Below are positions 1 to 8,934 of a DNA stretch of 64,000 nt, in pieces. Under the pieces are notes generated by a model. The model made no database searches and was not told the DNA's origin. It was given only the letters and a program-made list of their open reading frames with translations. Source of the stretch: Brettanomyces bruxellensis (lineage: Eukaryota > Ascomycota > Pichiomycetes > Pichiales > Pichiaceae). The number at the start of each line of letters is the position of its first letter. Positions within the stretch are counted from its first letter, which is position 1. The stretch is from NCBI RefSeq assembly GCF_011074885.1, contig NC_054687.1, forward strand, positions 992,001 to 1,056,000. Reading direction: 5' to 3'. Made by a program: the position numbers and the translations under genes.

Positions 1-186
1 AGATAGAGGGATTTTAACGCAATTCTGATGTTCGTAAAACTGGTTCCGGTAGAAAGAATCGGAATTCCAGATTTCGAATTAAGTACAATTACAACTATAA
101 GAATGTTACAAACATCTTTGCAAGCCATCCACACACTATCGCATAAATGAATAAAAATATCATTTTTTTTTTAAAGTACAGACAAA

Positions 187-1767
187 TTATAGAACATATC
201 TGAAGTTCTTGTTCTCGGTATCAGTCTGGTCTTTCATACCATTAATAATACCAGAAAGTTTTTCCTCTCTCTTGACAGAATCCTCTTTGGTGTCGACTTT
301 ACCATACTTCTTATCCCTTCTGTTGTTTTCGAAAATAAGGTAGTACCTAAAGAGAACTGCAATAATAAAGCATGCACAAAAGCATCCCAAGATGGTGGCC
401 AAGGCTTTCGTATATTTTGGAGCATCCGAACTTTGGAAGCAGAAAGGTCCAACAATGTTACCAACAGAAAAAAATATTAGAAGTAGCATACTCATCGTGG
501 CTCTTTTGGTATGACCAGCATAATTAGAACCAAGGACAGAAAGACAGAAAGGCCAAGTAACGGCATAAGAATTAATCATCCAGTAAGCGAAAACCCTTCC
601 CCATTTTCCTCCATGATCTTCAGTAGCATAAACAGCGGAAAGACCGGCAATAGCAAGAAGGAGGGGTCCACTCATTCCTATAGTTCTCAAGTTATCGTAT
701 TTAGATGCAAAATATGAATATATGAGCATTTGTCCGGAAGAAAAGAAGGAACTTCCAACCGAGACCGCAATTGACTGAAGTCTGTTATGCACAATACTAC
801 TTAGAACAAGTGTACCAAAGTTTGTGAGACCTCCATTTGGAATCATCGAGAGAACAATAAATGCAATTAAGAACCAGGTCTTGACATCGATGAGACAATC
901 CCACATTTGTTGATACTTCCAGTCATGTGTCTTTGTACCCATCATATTCTTTGAAACACGTTTGATTGCAATAATCTTTTCTTCTTTAGTTAAGAAACGA
1001 GCGTTCTTTGGAGTATCAGGAACTAGGAAAAACCAAACGATGGAGATGATTGCCGAACAAAGACCAAGAACCAAGTAAACTAACTGCCATTCACTTAGAG
1101 AGGCATTGTTAGCGTAACCAAGCCCGTAAGAGACAAAACTGAAAATAACGTAAAATATACCTTGCATTGATCCCCAAAACATAGTTCTAGTAACTTGCTC
1201 TTTTCTTGTGTAAAAAAGTGAAGTGAACAAGACGAAACCACCAGAAATAGGGGCCTCAAACACACCAAGCAAGAATCTGCAAACCAAAATACCAGCATAA
1301 TTTTTGCAGCCTATATGACCAAACATAATAATACTCCAGAGAAATGTTGAAATGCAAATCACCTTTCCCACTGGGAATCTCTGTAGGCAATATGAGGCAG
1401 GATACTGGGCACCCAAATAACCAAAGTAAAAAATAGAAGAAACCCACGAATAATCATCACCGACTAAATGAAGGTCACTACGGAAATTCAAGAGAACAGC
1501 CCATCCAAGAGCCGCCTTATCAACATAATTGATACCATAAAGAACACATAAAACCCACATCATATGGTAGTCAAACTTACGGGCAACACGCTTCGATTCT
1601 GCTTGATCAACTTCATCATTAGAGCCTCCTTCTTCAAAAAGATCAAAGTTTTCATCTTTAATATTCTCCTTATCTGCTGAAGAAAGCACCCTAGAGACCT
1701 GATCCTTTAGGTCGGAACTTTCTTCCGACATATTGACTTTCGCAGCAGATTTTAGTATTTCTGACAT
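187..1767 (-). CDS. Dal5-family (anion:cation symporter) MFS permease
   Basis: A 526-residue plasma-membrane transporter of the major facilitator superfamily. An acidic cytosolic tail (about residues 1-65) precedes roughly 12 hydrophobic segments. The first membrane segment contains GINYVDKAAL, and the loop after segment 6 carries VPDTPKNARFLTKEEK; both patterns are characteristic of the fungal Dal5/Thi73/Tna1 group, which imports allantoate, ureidosuccinate, nicotinate, thiamine-related compounds and dipeptides. The substrate cannot be read from sequence. It is transcribed divergently from the broken amidase at 2773. It is related to the broken permease at 4747-6297 but intact, so it may be the surviving importer of this nitrogen-type cluster. 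Start is the ATG at 1767. Family certain, substrate unknown. Confidence 0.9.
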   Translation of the reverse strand: MSEILKSAAKVNMSEESSDLKDQVSRVLSSADKENIKDENFDLFEEGGSNDEVDQAESKRVARKFDYHMMWVLCVLYGINYVDKAALGWAVLLNFRSDLHLVGDDYSWVSSIFYFGYLGAQYPASYCLQRFPVGKVICISTFLWSIIMFGHIGCKNYAGILVCRFLLGVFEAPISGGFVLFTSLFYTRKEQVTRTMFWGSMQGIFYVIFSFVSYGLGYANNASLSEWQLVYLVLGLCSAIISIVWFFLVPDTPKNARFLTKEEKIIAIKRVSKNMMGTKTHDWKYQQMWDCLIDVKTWFLIAFIVLSMIPNGGLTNFGTLVLSSIVHNRLQSIAVSVGSSFFSSGQMLIYSYFASKYDNLRTIGMSGPLLLAIAGLSAVYATEDHGGKWGRVFAYWMINSYAVTWPFCLSVLGSNYAGHTKRATMSMLLLIFFSVGNIVGPFCFQSSDAPKYTKALATILGCFCACFIIAVLFRYYLIFENNRRDKKYGKVDTKEDSVKREEKLSGIINGMKDQTDTENKNFRYVL

Positions 1768-2772
1768 TTTCCAGTTGTTTTGTGATATAGTTTACAGCAG
1801 GTATTAGGTGCTCATTCGTTTCTTGTGATATAACGTTGGAAAGCAAAAGTTCAGCTTTATGTAATGTTCCTCCGTCGCTCAGAATATGTCAAAAAAGGGA
1901 ATTAAAATAACCACCTAATCATAAATCGCACATAATGAACTTTTATTTATATTTACCATTGTTCCTTATTTGATCTCCTCTATACTCTTCGCAAAACACT
2001 ATCCAGTTATCTATGTGCTCGCAAAACATGATCCGAACTAAATTTCAACAATGTAAATAATTTCTATTGTTTAAACTTTAGATTGAGCCGCCGGAATTTA
2101 CGTATCGCGCGTCACAGTACTTTTTAAAAACCAAGATCTGACATCACAACCATCCCAAAAGTATTCTAAAAGCTGGGCCAGGAGATCAATCATATGGTTT
2201 TCATAGTCATTCACAAGATGAAATGATCGCTAAAAACTAAAAATAAGAAGTACACCATTTTTTGGGACACCTAAAGGCTTTTACTTTTGAAATAGTTTGA
2301 GAACACTGACAGTGATTAGAAGATCAATATTTAAACCCAGAAAGACACATCTTGATCTTCCTAAATCCCTCAATTAGATTGATAATTACTTACACCCTCT
2401 GCACGCACAAAAAAGGTAATGTACGAGGCAATTGTATCTAGCAATAAATATTTTTGCATTATGCCCGTGAAAATGTGCCTATACATTAATAGATATATAT
2501 AATGCTTGATTTTTTATTTCAAGAAAACAACCGATATTCAAATATCTTTCCTTATCTTTTTTCTTTTACGCTAATTAACTCCCTTCAAATTTTTCTTGAT
2601 GTTAACCACATCAAGCGTTTTTGAATTCACAAATAAATTCAGTGTTCTTTGCATGTAATATTTTTTTACTTCACTTTTAACTAATCTCTGTTATGGTAAT
2701 TCATGATGAATTATGTAATTTCAATAAAATTCGAAAGGATACGTCCCACAGAATATAATAGATAAATACAAT
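1768..2772. promoter_or_regulatory. Divergent intergenic region between permease and broken amidase
   Basis: About 1 kb without a credible gene lies between two divergently transcribed genes, so it must hold both promoters. It contains a CCGCCGG element at 2088-2094, the kind of CGG/CCG site bound by Zn2Cys6 regulators; the reverse complement recurs upstream of the regulator gene at 8630-8636. A TATATATAA-like stretch lies near 2497. Function of these elements is inferred only. Confidence 0.4.
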
Positions 2773-4391
2773 ATGCCTGAATGGGAGGACAAGAAAGCAT
2801 TAAAACTTCATCAGAGGAATACTCTTCTGGAAGCATTTGAAGCTCCAGTGGATTCTATACCTTCGGTAGATCAACAAAATGACATTTCAGATTACTTAGA
2901 TCATTGCGAATTATTATCATCCGAAGAAAAAAAAATCACAAACTCTCCCATAAAGCTACTTCTACAGCAATATCTTAATAATAACTTAACTGCAGAAAAA
3001 GCCATACTGCCATAGAGCAACATTGGCACATCAGTTAGTGAATTGTATTACGGAAGTGAGATTTGAAGAAGCAATTGAAGAAGCAAAAAAAACAGGATGA
3101 GTATTTCAAAAGAAACCATGAATTAATAGGCCCATTGCATGGTGTGGCAATCTCCCTTAAAGATAACATCGATATCAAAGGATTCGATAGTACAATGGGT
3201 CTCATTGCACTAGCCTGCAAACCAAAAAAGGAAAATGCAGCAATTGTCAATCTTATACAGAAATTGGGAGGTATTATTATATGCAAAACAAATACTCCTG
3301 CGGGATTGCTGTTCACAGAAACCACTAATATGCTCTGGGGTAGAACGTTAAATCCTTACAGTAGAAAGTACTTGAACGTTGGAGGTTCTTCAGGTGGTGA
3401 GGGTGCTATTGCAGCTTTGAAAGGATCATGCTTTGGAATTGGATCAGATATTGGAGGATCCGTTAAACATCCTGCGGCATTGAACAATGCTTATTCAATC
3501 AAGCCATCCGTCGGACGTATACCAACATATGGCACACAATCAGGCCAGCCTGGACAGGAGTCTATAAAAACAGTGTATGGAATTCTTTCGCATTACTTGG
3601 ATAACATGACGTATTCATTTAAGGCTTTTATAGAAGCGGAACCTTATAAAGATATTGACGCTGGATGTATACCCTTATCGTATCGAAAATACACATTAGA
3701 GAAACATCAACCACTGAACATTGCTTTTCTCGATCGGGATGGACTTACATCTGTTACACCGCCCCTTATTCGAGGATTAAATATTGTTAAAAGAAAACTA
3801 AAGGCTGCCGGCCATAATGTCTTTGATTGGAATGATGCATACTTCAAAAGTATGACCGACTGCATGTATCCTATGTATGGAGCAAACGGGCTCACCACTT
3901 TGAAAGAACTACTTAAACAGTCGGGCGAACCAATTGATTCACGTATGCAAAAAAGTATTGCCAGTGCTAAGGTGATGCCGGTTTCCAGACTTTGGAATTA
4001 TCAAATTCAAAGGACCAAAATTGTGCAACAGTATTTAAATTACTGGAATACGGGATCTAGTAATGGGAGATTGGACGCTATAATTATTCCAACATCAGCC
4101 TTTCCGGCATGCCTTTTGAACAAAGTTCCCCCTCAGCCGTACACATCTATGTGGAATGCCCTAGATTATAGTGCCTCTACACTTCCAGTAACAAGATGTA
4201 ACGTGAAAATTGATAGGCCTGTGAAAAAAGATTCATATTTAAGTGATGTTGATCGAGATGTTCATGATACGTACAGAGAGAACTTGATTAAATTTGAAGG
4301 AGGACCAGTAAGCGTTCAAGTTGTTTGTAATCGTCTAGAAGAAGAAAAATGCCTCGCTATCACGAAATACATATCTTCTTTGCTTGATTAA
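2773..4391 (+). pseudogene. Amidase (acetamidase-type, amidase signature family), two frameshifts
   Basis: The coding sequence falls in three successive frames: 2773-3015, then a short piece around 3013-3095 (reading HRATLAHQLVNCITEVRF and on), then about 3090-4391. The first break, near 3005, is where family members have several more residues, consistent with a small deletion. The second is in a run of eight A at 3084-3093, where one A too many shifts the frame. The last part keeps the amidase signature: SLKD (catalytic Lys), GGSSGGEG and GSDIGGSVKHPA (Ser/cis-Ser), and a C-terminal VSVQVV. Reassembled length would be about 540 residues, normal for fungal acetamidases that hydrolyse small amides to ammonia. 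As read it encodes only an 80-residue fragment, so it is a recent pseudogene or carries sequence errors. Confidence 0.85.
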
Positions 4392-4746
4392 CATTGACAT
4401 GTCAAAAAACTGAATAAACGCATACTTTTTTTAGCATTAGAATAATTGAATCGGATTTAAATAGAGAATAATTTTATTGAATGATTTTATTATCAGGCCG
4501 TTTTTCTTTGCTATAATGGATGTCAATTGTTTTGGGTTCTTAAGTCCGAGAAAAGTGAAGTAGAAAAATAGGTAGAGAAGAACAAAATTACAATAATGAG
4601 GGAAATTTTGCTCCCGCTTAAGTGCCTACAATCATTTTGAGTGATACATTTTTAGTAGAAAGCAATGTACGTATTTTTAGATTCAACTATCGAATTCATT
4701 AGCTTCAAATAAATTTGAGATAAAATAAAAGCAATGACATAGATAA
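4392..4746. other. Short intergenic region between two convergent pseudogenes
   Basis: Contains the 3' ends of the broken amidase (plus strand) and broken permease (minus strand). AT-rich, with possible polyadenylation signals such as AATAAA-like runs. No gene seen. Confidence 0.4.
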
Positions 4747-6297
4747 CTAATAAAGATAACGGAATCCAGGCATTTCCCTGTCTGTTAAATCCGCATATTC
4801 GATGTTTTCGATGTTAGGCATTTCAAAGGATGGACTGTTCTCGATCTTATCCCGTTTCTTATTATCCCAGTAGTTCACAAAAAATGTTCCAATTAAGCAA
4901 AAAAGTGAGAAAACGTAGCACACAACAATAGCTATTTTTGCTGAATGGTAGCCCGGTGCTTCTGTCGATCTAAATGTTTGAGGACCAACAAGATTACCGG
5001 TTGCGTAAGCAATCAAAAGTAAGGCTTGTGATGTGATTTTCTTCGTATATCCCAAAGTGTTGGCACCAAATAAGGAAAGGAAACAAATCATACCAATCGG
5101 TGATAACGAATAAATATACAAGCCAGCTAATTGAGCTTTACTGTTTGTCGAGAAAGCTAGCATGCATGAGCCAGCTATAACGACAGCGGTAATAAAACTG
5201 GATAGGAAAATACGATATGGTCATTTGCTGATAAGAAGAGCAAATAGAACAAGACCAACTGTTTCAACGGCTCCACCAGGCATTCTCATTAGCAAACTTT
5301 TTTTGGAACCATATCCTAAAGAATCGGAAAGCAATATTGACATAAAGGATCCTAGTCCACCATTTGGAATATTCGAGGAGAAAGCATAAAAGAAGCCAAG
5401 CCATGTTCTTGCATCCATTAAGGATTCTTTAAATTGATACCATTTCCATTTTGGACTTCCGTATCCTTGCTTACTGTCTTTTACTCTTTGCATAACAAGT
5501 GTTTTCTCACGTTTAGATAAGAACCATGCATCAGGAGGATTATCAGGAACGTGGAACATTAAAATAAAACCAAGAACTATTGTCAACAAGCCTGTGACCA
5601 CAAATAAAACCTTCCAACTGGCCATTGAATAACTTCCACCATGAATATAGCAACCATAGGCAATGGCACACCCTATTATAGTACCAAATCCATTATTTGA
5701 ATAATATATTGTTGTCCTCAAAAAGGATTCCTCTTGTTTATACCATTTTGCTGAAAGCAAAACAAAGCCTGGTGTCACGGCAGATTCCAACGCACCTAAC
5801 AAAACACGACACAATACAAATGTAGCATATGATTCGCAGGCGGTATGACAACAAGGTACGATACCCCAGAGAATAATACACGTCGAAGTGGTTTTCACCA
5901 ATGGAAATTTTTGCAAAAGCCTTGAAAGTGGGAACACGAAGACCAAATAGGCCAAGTTAAATGATGTTGTAGTCCATGAATACATTTAACCGTGCATACT
6001 TAGAGCTTCTAAGAGTCCCATAATACTGGCAAAAGAGCAAGTACTTTTATCCATATACTGAACACCATATATAAGAGATATCAAAGGCATGATCATCCAA
6101 TCAATTTTTCTTTTCAATTTAGAATATTCGACATCTGTAACATCATCAATTGGCTTTAAATCCCTAGCATACTTTAAAGCTCTGTCCGGATGTTTCTCAT
6201 CAATAGTCACAAACCCAGATAGAGGCGATTTAAAGCTAGTAATTGGCACAACCTCTTCCACTGCGTTATCCTTTGAATTCGTTGGATCTTGCGTCAT
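4747..6297 (-). pseudogene. Dal5-family MFS permease with two in-frame stop codons
   Basis: Read from the ATG at 6297, one single frame covers the whole family length of about 516 codons but is interrupted by TAA at 5986-5988 and TGA at 5221-5223. Both sides of each stop are clearly homologous to Dal5-type permeases: GVQYMDKST in the first membrane segment, VPDNPPDAWFLSKREK after segment 6, and NLVGPQTF near the C-terminus. No frameshift is seen, so the damage is two point nonsense mutations. It is divergent from the M20 hydrolase at 7060. The intact permease at 187-1767 is a paralogue of the same family. Confidence 0.88.
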
Positions 6298-7059
6298 TTT
6301 TCAATGTAATCAACTGTGATTAAAGATTTATTTCAACAATTCAGTGCAAAGTTGACAAACATGAAAAGCGGAAAATCTGCTTGATTCATTCATATATACA
6401 CCGTTTTACATCATTAAACTATTAACCATCATATTAATCTCTAATCAAGACTGCTTGCAATCTTCTATGTGCACAAAGGTTTAGAGGCCCTCGATGTTTT
6501 AAGCTACGTGTCTTATCACCGCTATCATTTGAGATCTAATTAGGAAAGCAATGTAGATAGCAAATACTCGATCCGTCAAAATTTAAAGATAATCAATCAT
6601 CCGCCCATCCACAGTAATCGGAGTAAAAATGCAATTCCTGCTTTGAAAGATTTCAAATGACATTCCGGAGTACTTTTCCTATATAATTCATTTTCAGTCT
6701 CGTCTAAGAAGGATACGTCTAAACAATGCATTTACTGCCATTCGCAAAAGATATCCCGCTGGCCCAGGCAAAAGTACTTCCGAAAATGCAGCACAATAGT
6801 TTTTTTTTGTCAACAAGAGTTATCGCGAGCTTTTATCCGGAGGCTGTTTTGCGAGGTTTAATGTTTCTCGGTATCCCCGAACTTGAGTTTGTGAGGAAGG
6901 TGGGTATATACATAATCAGCATGCTCTTAAAGTTAAATGATTAAAGAAGGGTTCTTTTATTTTGTCATATTCAATGGGTTAACAACGCTGTCATACAATT
7001 AAATAGCTTAATTGGCTTAAATAATCATATTTGTACTGAGCAAAGCAGACTACAAAAAG
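6298..7059. promoter_or_regulatory. Divergent promoter region of broken permease and M20 hydrolase
   Basis: Gene-free interval of 762 bp between divergent genes. A TATATAA-like box is at about 6680, far upstream of the hydrolase ATG, and CCGGAG-type sites are at about 6664 and 6837. A 72-codon open frame at 6726-6944 lacks any recognisable feature and is not called. Confidence 0.35.
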
Positions 7060-8298
7060 ATGGAATCACTACCACAAATAAATGAGAAGGAATGTCTACA
7101 GTTTCTTTCAAATTTTGTAAAAATACCTTCTCATTCAAAAACCCCTGCCGAAATTGATGCAGTCAAATATATGACTGAGGCCATGAAGAAAATTGGCTTA
7201 AATGGGCAAAGTATTGGTTTTAAAGATGAAGAGGATGGCAGTCAACGGTATGATGCAGTTGGAATATGGAAAGGTACTGGAAAGAAAGAAGGAAAATCGC
7301 TTTTATTTAATGGTCATGTTGACGTGAATCCTGTGTCAGAAGGCTGGACAGTGGATCCATATGAAGGGAAAGTCGATGATAAATTTATCTGGGGTATTGG
7401 TGTTTCAAATATGAAGTCGGGTTGCTGTGCTTATTACATGGCAGTGAAGACTTTGATTGACGCCGGATACAAAGTCTCCAAAGATGTTGTTTTGACATTC
7501 GTTGTTGGAGAACTTCAGGGTGGTGTTGGAACAATTGCATTGATAGATAATGGTACCATTAAGAAGGACACCGCAGATTATTTTATAAACTGCGAACCCA
7601 CGGATGTTGTTGCATTAACTATGCATGCAGAATCATTAATATTTACCGTCAATATTATTGGTGATACCAGACATCTGTCAAAGAGAGAGGAAGCTACTGA
7701 TGCTATCTTAGCTTCCATGGATGCCATTCAACGATTTACAGACATGAAATTTTCGAACGCAAGAAGTAAAGTTCACGAGAGCATTAATAGATGTCATGTA
7801 GGCACAATCAGAGGTGGGCTTGGCCGTAAGTACGAAACATGGAGAAAACCCCAAGTCGCTGATTTTGTTACATTTGGTGGTGCTGCAAGATACGCACCAG
7901 GTCAAACCAGAGAATCTGTAAAGCGTGATCTTGAAAATGAGCTTAAGAAAACCCAGAAGAAGTTTCCAAAGATTAAATATGAATTAAGTACAGGTGTTGA
8001 ACACTGCATGCCTTCGTTTGAAGTGGATCCAAATTCTCGTGTTGTACAAACTTTGAACAAATATTACAAGCAAGTCAGAGGTGTTGACCAACCTACAGGA
8101 GCCATCAAACCTCCATGCTTCTACGGAAGTGATGCCGGTCATCTTTATCAAAAGCTTGGAATGGAAGGTATTGTTTGTGGGCCCGGTGGAAAATATAACA
8201 CAATGCCAAATGAGAGAGTTGACATACCCGACTATTTGGATACAGTTCGTATATTTATGCGTGTTATTATTGATATGTGTGGGGGATATAAGGAATAA
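7060..8298 (+). CDS. M20-family amidohydrolase/deacylase-like protein with altered metal ligands
   Basis: 412 residues, typical of ArgE/DapE/carboxypeptidase-G2-like M20 enzymes, which remove an acyl or amino-acid group using a two-zinc centre. No signal peptide, so probably cytosolic. Family landmarks are placed correctly: GHVDV (H86), GVSNMKSG (N117 where the bridging Asp is usual), VVGELQGG (general base E151 kept, next ligand Glu is L152), CEPTD (E179), RHLSKREE in the lid domain, and GGKYNTMPNE (N380 where the C-terminal ligand His is usual). Three ligands of one zinc are thus replaced while the other site's own ligands remain. The frame is intact and otherwise well preserved, arguing against decay. 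It neighbours an amidase remnant, permeases and a regulator. Substrate unknown; a bacterial origin is possible but untested. Confidence 0.85.
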   Translation: MESLPQINEKECLQFLSNFVKIPSHSKTPAEIDAVKYMTEAMKKIGLNGQSIGFKDEEDGSQRYDAVGIWKGTGKKEGKSLLFNGHVDVNPVSEGWTVDPYEGKVDDKFIWGIGVSNMKSGCCAYYMAVKTLIDAGYKVSKDVVLTFVVGELQGGVGTIALIDNGTIKKDTADYFINCEPTDVVALTMHAESLIFTVNIIGDTRHLSKREEATDAILASMDAIQRFTDMKFSNARSKVHESINRCHVGTIRGGLGRKYETWRKPQVADFVTFGGAARYAPGQTRESVKRDLENELKKTQKKFPKIKYELSTGVEHCMPSFEVDPNSRVVQTLNKYYKQVRGVDQPTGAIKPPCFYGSDAGHLYQKLGMEGIVCGPGGKYNTMPNERVDIPDYLDTVRIFMRVIIDMCGGYKE

Positions 8299-8934
8299 GA
8301 TCCATCAAATATATACCTAAATATGAAACAATTATTTTACGGATAAAGATAAAAGTGTACTTAGCACAATTATAGCTTTGACCGCTTCAGATGTATCTCA
8401 GAAACAAAATCTAAACATACATTTAAGGTCCTAGTAGGCATTTCGCTAACGTCCGAAAATAAACAGTCATATTCACAATTCACAGTTTCTTATCTTGCCA
8501 AGGGGAAAAAAAATGTACCAATAGAATAACCGGAAATCAAAAAAAAGTAAAATAATATTGTATTGTTTAGATTTTGTATGAACTTTCTTAATCGGTCAGA
8601 AATCGGAAATGTTTCTTGATCTGACCAACCCGGCGGATGCGCAGTGATTATGGCCATACATAATATGTTTTTTCATATTGTTATTTTGAGTTCCTTGTAC
8701 CCAGAAAAATAATCACCGAAGTTCTTTTTTGTTGGTCATTATTATATTTCATATTTTGGTGATCTAAGAAGCAGGAGTTAGTATATGATATCGTTAGATT
8801 CATTTGGGAAAAACAGTTGAACCACGGATGTTATAGTGACAAAAAACAAGATCTTGCTTTTCTTTTTACATCTTTTGATGTGTACTCAGAAGTATTTATT
8901 AAATCAGTTAACATGTTGTTTAATACCGAAGTTC
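8299..8934. promoter_or_regulatory. Intergenic region upstream of Zn2Cys6 regulator
   Basis: Gene-free 636 bp. It holds CCGGCGG at 8630-8636, the reverse complement of the element at 2088-2094 in the permease/amidase promoter. No other structure recognised. Confidence 0.35.

Noticed and set aside
5221..5988. Reassigned or programmed stop codons in the permease at 4747-6297
   Set aside because: TAA and TGA both end other genes in the window, and two different stops in one dispensable paralogue fit gene decay better.
6726..6944. 72-codon open frame in the promoter of the M20 hydrolase
   Set aside because: No family features, sits in a divergent promoter, and has no signs of a gene beyond an ATG.
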